64,000 nucleotides of DNA from Leucaena leucocephala (taxonomy: Eukaryota > Streptophyta > Magnoliopsida > Fabales > Fabaceae). The stretch lies in assembly GCA_037074615.1 (NCBI GenBank), contig CM073519.1, forward strand, positions 22,155,001 through 22,219,000, read 5' to 3'. Below are positions 25,415-38,124 of this stretch, piece after piece (the stretch's first letter is position 1; the number at the start of each line of letters is the position of its first letter). Below the pieces are notes generated by a model that did not search any database, was not told where the DNA came from, and saw only the letters and a list, made by a program, of their open reading frames with translations. Made by a program: the position numbers and the translations under genes.

Positions 25415-26814
25415 ATTCCCCCACACTTGAACATTTGTACTCCTGGACAAAAACATGAAGTACACCTAAGCCAAAGCTATTAAATCTAAGGTAATAACAT
25501 ATTACACAGTGAAACCTTAATACAATTAATGCATCATCTTTTGGGAATGCAAAGGTGATAATATGAGCAATGCCAAGTAATCAACTACTAATTGAAATCA
25601 ACCTCAATTATATGAGCGTAATAGATTCTCTCTAATAATGTAAGTGTTTAGCTCTCTATGTCCTTTTATTGTTAGGGTTCTTTCACTCATATTCAAATTG
25701 GAAAACATTTTACCATATGCTTGTAATATCTCTAAATCTCATCAACTATACAACAATTATGCAATCAAGAGGTCTTTTAGGGGTATAATGATATAGATAG
25801 GCCATGTGAAATGGAATATGAAGGATAGAAAGTACCATATGCATTCAATAGTGAATATATAGCATGAATTCATGTCTTATGAGGTATAGAAGTGATAACT
25901 GTGCTAATAGGAGTTGATAATAGTGCCTGATTCATTTCTCTTTTCTTTCTTTTTCAATTTTTCTTGCACTGTCTCTTTTTTTTTGTTCTTTTCTTTTCTT
26001 TTTAATGCAATATGCTTTTCCCCTTTTTTTGGCACCTTGTATGTAAAAGATATAGCACAATATCACAATAACAATTATTTTTTGACATAAATAAAAAGTT
26101 TATTTCAAAGAGATACTCATGCATATATAACTTTCTATGATGGACAAAGAAAAGTGATGGGCTCAAAGGGGGTGGCTACGGATATAAAATGTGATGTGCT
26201 TGTGTTTGGGATAAAAGGGTTTAGAAATGAATGCCTCTATTATATTCAATAGCATAAATGCACAATTGATTTTTAACTCAAAGTTAAAGACAAGCTCTAG
26301 AGGATATAAACCAATTGAATAACCACTCAATATAGAAATTTAAGCCGAGAATCCTTCCAACTAAAGTTTTCATCTAAATTGCTCATAAGTTAAAGTCTCA
26401 AACAATGTTTATCATTCACTAGGCATTAAAACACTTATCACAATTGAAAACCCTCTTGAATGACAGATTAAAAGTTCCAAAGTAATCACTCAAAATCATG
26501 TAATAATCCCAAATTTAACAGTAAAAACTTGAGTATTTCCAATTCAGTTTCCATTTCCAAAAATTCAAGTGTGACAATGGTTTCTATAAACTATTTCATG
26601 CAAAAGATTGTAAATAAGAGGGCAATGAATCATTTATAAAAACTTCAGTAGCTCAAAAGAAATCTTTCTATACATTATTGCACAAAGCAAAGAGATGGTA
26701 AATGGACATTTGCACACTCAGGTCGCGACTTGAAGCAGTGAAGGTCACCACCCAATTTCACAGTCAGTGCTTGCCCTAAATTTACAACAAGTAGTCACGA
26801 CTATACAGCACATA
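25415..26814 (-). other. Athila-2 3' internal non-coding region
   Basis: Starts with the polypurine tract (reverse of 25415-25430). It includes a T/C-rich stretch near 25935-26030 that mirrors the A/G stretch at 11767-11845 of element 1. No gene is visible. A GTCGCGAC motif lies at 26722-26729. Confidence 0.6.
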
Positions 26815-29433
26815 TATAACATCCTCATTTTCTTACATCTTAGGGACCATTCGGTAGCATTTAGAACCACTTCTAGGGCCGTTGAAGTCAAATTACTCAA
26901 TCTGGAATTTCACTTCCAGCGAGTACTGTTCACTATGCAAATTCCAGTGAAGCGACCCGACTTCAAAAAATCATAACTAATTCTATAAAACTCGTAATGG
27001 AGTGGTTCAAATTGCTACACAAAGCTAACATAATTCTATTTCAGGGAAAAATGACTTGTTGACCACGCCTTGACCAGGTCAACATTGGTCAACGTTCCGA
27101 AATCACTGTTCATCCAGCGTCCTATCCCTGATTTCAGCATTCTGGTCCCAACTTTGAAAAATCATATCTTTATGTGTAGACATCCAAATGAGACTTTCTA
27201 TATATCAAATCGAAGCTTGACATGTATATTATTTACTGGAAAAATATCATACATGTATTCAATCATTTACTAGTTATAATTACAGTTCAAATGTCACTGC
27301 CTCCATCACGAGTTACTGTTCACAGTGACAATTTCCAGCAATTATACATACATGAATCACATATCAATCATGCTAAGCAATTAACATCTCTTGATGCATC
27401 TTTATCTCCTCCATCTTGAGAAGAACTGATGTAATTGGATTGATATGGAAGGGGTGAGATTTCTAGGGAAATCTCAGTAGCAAACAGCACTAAACAATGC
27501 ATGCATTAATGTGAATACTTGTGCTTGCTTGTGAAAGTGTTACCATTGCATAATGTGCATGCTTCCATGTTACATATGAAATACAATTGGCCAAAGTAAT
27601 CATAGGAACAGAGCTTCATACATAAGCACATGTTCAACACAATTCAACAAAGCCATAGCACATCAAGCATAACATTCAATGCATACAAGTTTAGGATAAG
27701 TTTACTACCTGACATATAGCCTTCCTCTAGCTTTTAGCCTTTGCTCTAAGATTCCTTCTCTTCATAGGTCAAAGCCTATACATAGCATAATAATATCTTC
27801 ATTATTATTCTATCAGCATAGCTCTACTTAACTCATGCTTAACTAGGGGTGATATCCTTATTCCAACATTCCCCTGGCTTTCTCTCTACCTATAGCTACT
27901 TTTATTAATAGAGATATTTCTCTATAGTAACCACTAAGAGCAATCCTCTACTTTATTAGAGCAGGGACTAGATAACTTTCTTACCTCATTCCGAAGCTTT
28001 GCCCAGTCCCTCGGCTCCTCAGCCTGCTCCTGGCTCCACCAGAACTCCTTCCTTTCTTTCCTTCCTTTCTTTCCTTCTCTCTTTCTCTCTTTTCCTTTTC
28101 TTTCTCTTCCTTTTCTTGCTAGATCCGCGTTGTGCCTTGGAATGGGAGGGGAGTGGCCTATTTATAGGTGAGAGGAGGTGGAATGAATGGCCCAGATTGA
28201 TTCACAATGAATGGCTCAGATTGCTTGCTTCCTCAAGAAGCTTTACCTGCATCATCACGATGACATCACCCTCCTTGATGACTCACCACTCATGACATCA
28301 TCTAGGACACCTCAAGGGACACCTCAAGGGTATATGTGGCGAAATGTGGGGCCCTTGGGACACCTCACCAGCTGGCTCAGCCTTTCCAGAGAGTTCTAGA
28401 GTCTTTTCCCTGAATGGACGGCCGAGATCGTGCCACGTGTCCTCTTGCTTTTTCTCCTTTTTCTATAATCATGCCATGTGTCCTTTGCTTTTCCTCTTTT
28501 ACTGTAATCGTGCCATGTGGCGCATTGTGGGCCCTATTTATGTCCTCTCATGATTCCAGATCACTTTACCCAGTTCTATCTTGGACCGGGTCACCTTACT
28601 TTATTTGAAAAAGCACTAAAACATTATTTTAATGTCTCTTGGGCCCATATTACTCTTGGGCTACGTTTTTGGGCCTTTAAATATCATCTTGGGTTTCTAA
28701 CCAAGCCCAAACACTCTGGTGGCTCGATTCCCAAGAAATATCCTTAGTAAATTACCAAAATGCCCTTACTACCTCTTTAATCCTTCTAGGGGCACTATTG
28801 TCTTTTCATACCTTACCAGAGTATCTCTTGACCCTGGTCAACTATCCAAATACCCTTTCTTGACTGTCTAACCTTAGTCAAATGATCGTAATGCCCTTCG
28901 TCTAACTCAGACTTAATGACGCAACACAGTGGTATACCTTCAGTGGCATTTTCGTAATTCTTCATTTTTCTCAGTCTTTATTAGCCCTGGCCCACATATT
29001 TATCTAAAAATATCATTGGGCCTATAAGGTGCCATTCTGGACCCTCTATATGATCCACTATTTCTATGGGCTCAATTCTCGAGAAATTCCCCCGAAACCT
29101 ATTTATCGGGTCTTTTAATCCACTGTAAATTCTGTAGTAAATTCTACAGAACTCCTTTTTGAGCTCTGTCAATTTTAAAAATTCTTATATTAATTATAGG
29201 AATTTACTGCCACATTTCATAGGATTCTGAGGTCTAGAGAATACTGTATTAATTTTCCTTCTCTTCAAAAATTAATATAAATCTTTCGAGACCTCATATC
29301 AAAACTTTGTGCTGCATCAAACTGATCATCATAATTTTCTCTATTTATTGAGACCTCTGCTCAATAGGGTCTGGTAGCATCCCTTTTTCAGGCTATATAT
29401 TGGGCTTTAAGGCATAAAAATTGGGATATGACA
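26815..29433 (-). mobile_element. Solo LTR, family B, copy 2
   Basis: A 2619-bp unit flanked by ACATA at 26810-26814 and 29434-29438. On the minus strand it begins TGTCATATCCCAATTTTTAT and ends GGATGTTATA. It contains no coding region, so it is read as a solo LTR. A promoter-like TATAAATA (minus strand, near 28155) precedes a pyrimidine-only stretch on the plus strand (about 28045-28115), matching the purine run of copy 1 at 6197-6257. Confidence 0.83.
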
Positions 29434-32400
29434 ACATAGGTCGTGACTAAAGTGCACAGAGAGATATTATTGTAACCTAAGGCACTCATGTCGTGACTTA
29501 TTTTCATAGAGAGCATATTAAAGTCTAAAATTCCATGTTAGGTCGTGACCATACAACACATAGGTCATGATGAAAGACCACAGAGACTATCACTTAATGC
29601 TTTTCAAAGCCTAAAATATCTTTTACACTGAAACATTTTTTTGTGTAACCGCAAAACAGTTTAAAGTGGAGATCCAATTTTTAGCAATTCATCATTCATT
29701 AAAATCAAAAACCAAAAATTTTATGATGAAAGATTGTATTAATCAAAGAATTTTTATTAATTAGCATAGCGACAATAACATCTCCTCTACACATAAACTT
29801 GACAGTGTCCTCTCTATCAGCAAAATTGAAATAAAAGAAGAAAAAGGCTCACAACAGGGAAGCAATGAGAATCAAGGCATTTGTATTAAGTAAGAGTAGT
29901 GTACAACCAAGAACAACTCTCAAGCTACTCATCCCTCTGCTCTGCAGTGCCCTCAATAGCGCGATCGTCCTCATTCATCCTAGTAGCTGCTCCATCATCT
30001 TCCCCAGCATCTGTAGCTCTTGTCCCTAAAGATTCACCCAGTCCCTCTTGAAAGAACATAGAGGCAAGAATATTGCTCTTGAAGAATGCTTTTTTAAATC
30101 CTGGGGGTAAAACGATATTAAGCGATTGAGCAATCTTAAGAATCAAGGGATCAATGAATTATTGTGCTGCAAAATTCTTGGTTCATAATGATTGCTTTTA
30201 GCTCTTATAGATAGGTAGTAACTTCAACTAACTGATCATATATGGCTACAAGCTGCTCACGCAGGCTAGAGTCACCCTCGATAGCCTCTTCCTGGATTGG
30301 TTCCTCCTCCACATTCCCTCCGGCTACCCGCTTGCCCCTTTTTATACTCATCAACTCCACAGCCTTCTTAGTGGCCTTCAAGACACTATAACATTTAGTG
30401 GTAGAAGGGTCAAGGAAAGAGTCATTTCAAAGGGTAGGGACTACGTGCTTCTTAGATAAATCAGTAATTAAATGGGGAAAGATGAGGAGAGTTGTTCCAA
30501 AATTGATACAATGGTAGATAGAGTTATAAACAATACGGTTCAGGTCAACAAGCTGTTGTGTCATTAACAAATAAAGTAGAATAGCTCTCTCCTCATTAAT
30601 ATCTGAAATGTGAGCCTAAGGCATTATATTATAGGTCATAAAATTGAGCAAAATTGTAGCTTCATCATTCATGAACTTCCTTTCCATATATCTCTTTTGA
30701 CCTTTAATGGTCCATTATGCCTCTTCTCCTACTAAGATGGCAATATCGTATCCCAAGGGCCCTCATCTAGATGAGTTTTCAGATGATGAAAGCGACATTC
30801 AGAAAGAGTGGGCAGTTTGTAAAAAGATTTAATGTCAAAATCATTAATGAAAAACACTTTTCCTTTAATTCGATCCCCAAGTATTCTTCTAAAGCTGAAG
30901 TGATGTAGAATTCCCTGACTAAAGTAATATTAACAATATCTCTTTTTCAGCAATTCTTTAAACCCTTGTTCTAAGAAAATCAAATTCCTTGGTTGCTAGA
31001 AATTCTTTTTCTTGCACCATGCCTCTGGTGTTGATCATGGCTTCAGCTGTCTTTCGGTCTACTTTAGCGAGGCTCTTGATTGAGATCATTTACTCACACT
31101 AGGGTTCTTTGTTCGAACCATCTAAACACACATAGCCATAATACTAATCAATACAAAGCCATCCCTTAATCCTAAAAATAAAATCCCTCAAAAAAAGTTA
31201 TGGTACATTGGCTGATTATTATGCAAAATAAGTTCAAAACAACAGTTTAAAGTGTTTAGTCGTGACCTAACGAGTCATCTATCGTGATCAGGCACCTCTA
31301 CCACTGTTAGTCACAATAATAGGACTTTAGAGTCATGACCTAAATACAAATATTTCAAACCATTAAAGTGTATCAACAATGTTCCACAATCCTCCACCAT
31401 ACCCACCAAAACTCATCCCAAAGCCCACCCCCAGGTTCCCAAATGTCCTTTACAGCCAAAACTACCCAAAACTTAGAATCTTGATAAAGAAGAATGAATG
31501 GGGAAGGAAATAAGAAGGAACAAAGACTACCTTTGATTTATGCAGAAAAAGGGTGGGACAATTGAAAACTTCAGTCAAAAAGAGAAATGGTTGTCGTTAG
31601 GGCATAGAAACGACTAGCAGAGCTTGATGCCAGAGGAAAGGGGAACAAAAATGCTCCAGAGAAAGGGAGAATGGCACTAGAAGGATAAATATACATATGC
31701 AAACCAATATGAAAGAGAAGAAATAGGGTAAGAGCGTTGGTGCAGAGAGGAGAGTGAAAGGGAATAGGAGTGCGCGATTGGTAGGGTGGTAGGCCAAGGG
31801 AGTTTAAAAGGATGAGGGTCAAAACACAATGATGAATACTTTACTAAGGTCATAACCACAAATTTGTTAGTTGTAACCAAAATACACAGAGAGATATTAT
31901 CGCGACCTCAATTTACTCCTGTCATGATGAAACTACACAGAGAGCTCCATTCTTCCTATAACTACATTAGTCGCAACCACAGCATGCAATGTCCCGACAA
32001 AAATACAACTTCTCTCCCTAATGGACTCCAAACCTCTTCCTAATTCTCCCAAATTGTCCTAGATTTCTCCCACAATAAAATAACACACAACTCAAAGCAA
32101 ATTCAACAATGAAGCACACAGTCACATTCAAATCATATATCGTAATACAAAGAAAGCAAAGATTATAGGATAGGTAAACTATGGCATGCAATTGAGTATG
32201 TCATACCTTAGATAACCATCACTAAAGAAACAACACATGGGCAACACAGGGGTATTATTCACAAATACAAACAAACTAAGATGAAACATTATCCTATTGA
32301 ATTATCAAGCAGAAAAATTAACTACTTCTATTAGTTCATCCCTTTCTAATCATCAAATCGTCATATGCACAAGATACTCATAATCGATACTCACATATGA

Positions 32401-33200
32401 AAAGTAAAGTAGAGGAAAGGGATGACCTGGCCTGAGGGAGGCGGTGGGAACTCATTAGACTTTGGGAGATGGCTGTGTGTTCAAAAAGGCTCCCCCATTA
32501 CCTTCTCCTTGCATTTCAGCAACCCAAGATCATACACTCTGACTACATCATGAAGTCCATCTAAACTTGTCTTGAATTTTCCCCCTTTAAGCTTGAACTT
32601 TTCCAACTGTGGTTGGTATATATAAGCAACAAACTTGAGTGGTGTTCCCTTCACATCCTTTGTATATTTCCTAAAACCGCTCTTATCTAGCTTATTTAAA
32701 TTCTCTATCTTGCCGCCTACTTTCTCAAATGTTGCACGAAGTTGTTGTTAGTTTGCAACTGTAACATAGTTGAGATCACTCTCTTTCATACCTGTATCAT
32801 TAGTAGAGATCGAATCCTTTAAGAATTTTAAGGTATGTGAGGTAACTTTGGAATGTGAGGGAGGAGGAGTAGAGTTATAACATATTGGCCCTTTAACCAA
32901 AATAGCAGAAAGTGAAACTGAAGGAATCTGAGATTAACTAGTTGTGTCTGCTATTTCTAGTCATGATGTCTCAGGCTTATCTTCAACTTCTTATCGTGAC
33001 TCAAACTGACAGTGAATATCTTCGAAACATTTGGTCATGATGTAATCGTCATTTAGTCATGACTTGGGATCACAAAGAGTCTCTTCCCCAACATCTTGAT
33101 ATTTAGTCACGACTTCGCCATCTACACATCACGACTTAAAGTCTTAGGGGTTATTTGTCATGATCAAACAGTCAACCTGTGCCACTCCGTTGCACACATA
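29434..33200 (-). other. Athila-2 decayed 3' coding region and spacer
   Basis: Short open stretches on the minus strand (for example 29925-30146, with LPPGFKKAFFKSN, then an acidic Asp/Glu-rich tail) suggest a former ORF downstream of pol, the position where Athila elements carry an extra ORF. Around 32450-32800 the minus strand can be read as KYTKDVKGTPLKFVAYIYQP and LKGGKFKTSLDGL, which I do not recognise. Between these, 31200-32000 holds GTCRYGAC motifs and no gene. No transmembrane or envelope signature was seen. Confidence 0.45.
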
Positions 33201-33202
33201 GT

Positions 33203-34160
33203 CTATTCCTTAGCAGGTTCATATCTGGTCATGACATTGAGGTCTTGACATCGTGACTTGTGGTCACATAAACTTGACCCCTCTTTGTTTGGTATACTTC
33301 CAGCTTTCACAATGTCTTGTATTCCTATCAAATCACTCACAAATTCCTTTAAAAAAACATTATTACTAGATAATGATAAAATTATATCAAAGTTAGATAG
33401 GAATAAGAAATCTTTAGAAATTGAAAGCATGCTATTCACATTAAAGCAATGAAAACATGATGTATTGCTTTCACAAGAGCAAGAAAAAGAATAAATAGAG
33501 AAAAGAGATTCAAAATAGTTATCATAAGTACTCAAAGATGAATTTGAATCTTCATGTTCCTAAAATGCCTTATGGGAAATATGGGAATTATGCAACATAT
33601 GATCATACTCATCATGCAAACTCAATTTATGCTCATCTCTAGTTTCTTTAACAGCATAATCGATAGCATTCAACCCAACAAATGTAGAATTATCAAAAAG
33701 ATATTTAATTGCTTCATTCATATTGAAAGTCACTATATGTCCTCCAACTTCCATTGTAATGGAACTATACTTTATACTAATGATTATCTTGGAAGTTTGA
33801 AGGAAAGGTGTCTACCTAGGATCAAAGTGCTCTTATTTAATAGTTTACTGGACATGTCCAGAACATAAAAATTAGCTGGGAACACTAAATCCTTAACCTA
33901 CACTAGAATATCCTCTAGAATTCCCTTAGGGTACTTAATTGATCTATCAGCTAATTAGAGCACTACACTTGTGTCTTTAAGATTGTTAATACATAAGGCT
34001 AAGTATACCGACCAAGGCATTACATTAATGGAAGCCCCTAGATCTAATAACACTCCCTTAATATGAACATTTCCTATAGTGCATGGGATTGTGTAAGATC
34101 TTGGGTATTGTTAATTAACCGGTAATTCAGCCTTAAAAAGTGATGGCACGTTAGCACTCA
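33203..34160 (-). pseudogene. Athila-2 aspartic protease and downstream linker remnant
   Basis: Reading down from 34160 in shifting frames gives YTIPCTIGNVHIKGVLLDLG, then ASINVMPWSVY. This is the Athila protease with its DLGAS active site intact (about 34035-34055). It continues to VLDMSSKL and LILGRH, then two open pieces at 33560-33754 (GGHIVTFNMNEAIKYL) and 33203-33535, which resemble the linker between protease and reverse transcriptase. After 33203 the expected reverse transcriptase does not follow. Confidence 0.75.
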
Positions 34161-34161
34161 C

Positions 34162-36294
34162 TTAAATTCTCTCAAGATGCCTAAACCTTTTCTTATCAGC
34201 ACACAACTCTTTTAAAAATTTAGCATATTTAGGATTTCTTTTGAGGAGTTCAACCATAAGTATGTTTATTTCTAACTTATTGAAGAGATTGAAAGCATTT
34301 TTTGCAATTTCAAAATCAATATTTTTCTTTCCAGCAAAATGAGATTTAGGAAAAGGGAGATCCTTTATACTTACCTCCTTACATGTATGCATAGAGGCTC
34401 CTTACTTGCTCAACTCTGTCTTCTCCTCAATTTGATTTCCCTTGCATGTTGGACTTGGAATTATCACTTCCTCTTCTTGCTTCTCTTGTGTTTCCTCTTG
34501 TGCTTGTGAGTTATTCTCTTGGGTTATGTTCTTGATCAAGAGTTGTCGTTCTTTAATACTCTCTGATTTCACAATCTTCATCTGTGACATTGCTAAATTT
34601 TCAACTTCAGAATCTTCCATATCCTCCCTTGCTATTTCATCTTCCTTAAATCGGACTTCTCTCCCACTTCTGACTGATATAGCATTCAGACCCTTCGGAT
34701 TAATGACAGTATTTGAAGGTATGCTGCCACTGCTCTTTGTTTGGATGTCACTCACTGTATTGGCAACTTGGGTTAAATGACTTGTAATATTTGCATTCTT
34801 AGAACTTAACTCCTCAAGTTTCCTGTGCATATCAGCATTATCCTTCTACACACTTTGAAAGATTGAAGCTATAGAGGTGAATTGACCGTCATTCTCTTTG
34901 AGCTTATGGTCTATATTGGTCATTCTACTATCCATGTTGTTCATTTGTGCAGTCATACTCTTCAACAACTGAGAAGTCTCATCTGGTCTTGATGCCACTA
35001 AAGCATTAGGGTGAGTTGAAACTATAAACCTTGTATTATTTTGGTAGTTGCTTAAGGAAGCACCACCTTCTTGGAATTAGTTTGGCCTATTTTCCCCACT
35101 CCCCACCTAAAATTTGGGCGATCTCTCCAACCAGGGTTATAGGAGTTGGAGTATGGGTCTCTTTTCTGGTAATGATTTTTACTCCTGACATTGTTACTAG
35201 TTCTTCATATTATCTATCACATGTACTAGTAGCGTGCATCATTGAACCACATGACTCATATCCTATAACTAGTGCTTTGAGGTTCCCACTGCATGAACTT
35301 GCTTTGTGGAATGTAGCTCTCTTTTAATTAAATTCATCCTCTTTTCCATTCGGTTTCACAAAATTGCTATTTTTGCTAAGATATGATTTGAATTACCCGA
35401 AGATTATGAGGGCATTCTCCTTAGATCCCCAGTCTGATGGTCTTTATTAGCCATATTCTGGAATAACTCCTAACTTGCTTGTAGAGTCTTATCTCTCAAA
35501 TAGCCATTTGATGCTGCATTCAAGGATACCTAATTGTTAGGGAGTAGACCATCAAAGAAAATATCTACTAGATCAACCTTTGTCTTGTTATGATATGAAC
35601 AACGAGCTAACAAATTGATAAATCTTGTCCAATATTCATGTAATAATTCTCCATCCTATTGCAAAATGTTTATAATCTCCTTCTTAATCCGAGTTGTCTT
35701 TGATGCCAAGAAGAACTATTCTAGATATGTTGACTTCAACTGTTCCCATGTAATAGTGGAAAAATGAGTTGGTAAATTGTATAACCACTCCTTAGCCTTC
35801 CCTTCCAAAGTGAAATGGAAACACCTCCTTAAAACATCATGTAATGCAGTCAATGGAGGCTTCATTTTAGAGCAGATCATATGCATAGTTTATAAGTGTC
35901 GATATGGTCATTCTCCTGTAAAACTATGAATTTTAGGTAAGCCTGCAATCAAAGCTCCTTTAATTTTAAAATTGTCCTCTTCAGTATAAAAGCCATAAGG
36001 ATCATAATTCACATGTGAATGATTTATTTCCCTCACACTTCTATTATCTTCTGCATTTATTGGCATTTCATTTTCTCCTTGTCTATTATGCCTATCATGC
36101 CCATTAGGATTAATCCCAGCCTTGTTACAAATTTTTTATGGAATCTCTAAATTGAATTCAATTTTAGATTCAGGGACACTAGGGGTGAACTAGATTCTGC
36201 TGATCTTGCATGTTCTATAAATTCTCTCCTCAGTTTCTTATATTGTCTCTCAATTTTAGGTTCACAAGGCACTGAGGATTTAGTTCTTCTATGC
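34162..36294 (-). pseudogene. Athila-2 gag remnant
   Basis: A likely start near 36294 (RRTKSSVPCEPKIERQYKKL) is followed by a broken capsid domain between about 35960 and 35350. The landmarks there are a VLRRCFHFTLEGKAKEW block, LYNLPTHFSTITWEQLKSTY, a KKEIINILQ block and FINLLARCSYHNK. The later part is cleaner: 34402-34830 is a charged linker (EEVIIPSPTCK near its end), and 34162-34392 has an NKLEINI block followed by RNPKYAKFLKELCADKK, the usual end of this gag. At least four frame changes and several stops interrupt it. Confidence 0.82.
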
Positions 36295-36633
36295 ATGCAA
36301 CACAGGAATAATCAAGAATAACTAGGCAAGGAATCAAAATCAAACACAAAAGTTTCACAATAGAAAAGTTCAACAGGTCACAACATAAGGGTGTTCAGGT
36401 CACGACCCAATTACACAAAGAGTACAAGTTCTTAAAAATGGATTTCACGTCGTGACTAAAATGTGGTTTGGTCGCGACTAGATTTCATAAAGAGTATATT
36501 TGTAGAAACTTGAAAGAAAAGAAAAATGCAGAATGTTATGAGATGAAAATAACAAAAACTAAAATTCAAACAAAAACTGACTCAGGTAAATAATGAAATT
36601 GACAACCAATTGCTAATGAACCAATTACTTGGC

Positions 36634-36651
36634 TCCCCAGCAATAGAGCCA
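36634..36651 (-). other. Primer-binding site, tRNA-Asp type (Athila-2)
   Basis: TCCCCAGCAATAGAGCCA on the plus strand is the complement of an Athila primer site with four changes. It sits directly inside the 5' LTR, whose inner border is at 36653. Confidence 0.8.
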
Positions 36652-36652
36652 T

Positions 36653-38124
36653 TGATTTGGAGCACGGATTATTGTCGTCTGACTCACTAAAACAAAAATA
36701 ATTGTACCCTATTAATATTGTATAAGGCATAACCCTATCATTCTTCTCGAGGAGCTTTTTATTGGAAACCTAGCAAATAGGTGATAAAACCATTGACAAT
36801 CTAAGTGAAAGTAAAATGGGTTTTAGGGTTTGATTGATTTTTGATGCAATAAAGTAAGGTGTAGTAAAGTTAATATTTTTGTATTTTTGATTAAGATGGA
36901 AATTCAGTGGATTATGAAATACTCTTGATGATGGGGGCCTATCTATCCTTACTATTAATTTGATATAGGAGTATTGAAATCACTAAGTCTTAAATAAAAC
37001 CTCAATTGATCGATTGAGTCTAGAGCATTAATAATTCTTAAACTCCTTTGATCAAAGCTAGTTTAAAAACTCTTAATGAACTGTCAAAAACCACTTAGAG
37101 TGCAATTAAATCAGATAATGAAAATGTTCTCAAATGATCATCGATTGATGACCACAGATTTCAAGCAATTAAATCATTTAACAATGATCGTTAATAATAG
37201 TCCAACTATCTTAAAATCAAAACTGAAATACTATATAAAAAATCAACATCCAAATCATCCTAAGTAAATTACAATTGTCTAATCTGAGAATAATCAATCG
37301 GCATTCAATCCCTTGTTCATATAATATCTAGTAGCATCAAAACATGAAGTAGGTGTAGATTAAAATAGAAAACTCTCCAGTGCAGTCCATGAGCTCAAGA
37401 TATGAGTTCAACCACCAAGAGACTAAGGATTTAGCCTCATATGACTCCTATTGTGTTGAAATTGCTGTCTAGATATTATGTCATGAAGAAAGCAAAATGA
37501 GGTGATAGGTTAATAGTGTAGAGATGTGAAGTTCTGTGGAAAGGTGCAAAACGATAGAAGATTAATGGGTAGGTTGTAGAGAAGGTATAAAGAGGATTCG
37601 AGTACTACTTCTTAGCCTAATTAGGTCAAAAACTAGCCTCCCTGACGACTGCAACTTCAACTTCCTTTTATTCTTGCATGACCTAATCCAAAAGCGCAAC
37701 TTCAACGATTGTCTATTTTAGTCATGACCATATCCATGTTTTGGTCACGACTTGTAAACACAGAGAAACTTCCCAGAAGAAATTAGGTTATGACCTGTAG
37801 ACACTTTGGTAGCGACTAAAAAGCATAGAGGCGTGATCTAATTTTCTTTATCTTGTGATTTTTTATGCTCACATTAGTCCTTGGTTCTCCCCCAAAATAC
37901 CTGCAATTCAAAACTAAAGCTCACTGTAAAAGTTCAAATCAATAAAGAACAATATTTATGAAGTTTGGAAGGGTTAATTTACCATTTTACCCTTTAATTA
38001 GCATATTGTCAAGCACAATCATGTATTACCACAAAAGCACAAATACAGGAATAAAATGAATGGTAAAGTCGTAATAAGACCCTGAAAAATGTTACATAAA
38101 CCATACACAATTTATATTTTATCA
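36653..38124 (-). repeat. 5' LTR of Athila-like element 2
   Basis: A 1472-bp LTR, the longer of the pair, aligning with 24174-25414. On the minus strand it begins TGATAAAATATAAATTGTG. It contains GTCATGAC/GTCACGAC-type motifs at about 37725-37830 at the same places as the left copy. Confidence 0.87.

Larger units (their letters stand above)
24174..38124 (-). mobile_element. Athila-like Gypsy retrotransposon 2 (with nested solo LTR)
   Basis: Flanked by GGTAT at 24169-24173 and 38125-38129, inside a Copia primer-binding site. On the minus strand it reads: 5' LTR (38124-36653), tRNA-Asp primer site, gag, aspartic protease with intact DLGAS, a long non-coding or decayed 3' region, polypurine tract and 3' LTR (25414-24174). 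A family-B solo LTR is nested at 26815-29433. No reverse transcriptase, RNase H or integrase could be read. Its LTRs differ in sequence from those of Athila-like element 1, so it is a separate subfamily. Confidence 0.87.

Noticed and set aside
27999..28747. Overlapping ORFs, plus strand, rich in Ser/Phe/Leu
   Set aside because: They result from the pyrimidine run and neighbouring LTR sequence on the antisense side of a family-B solo LTR.
29925..30146. Acidic ORF in Athila-2 as a possible envelope-like gene
   Set aside because: No signal peptide or membrane segment and only 73 codons. It is kept only as a decayed 3' region.
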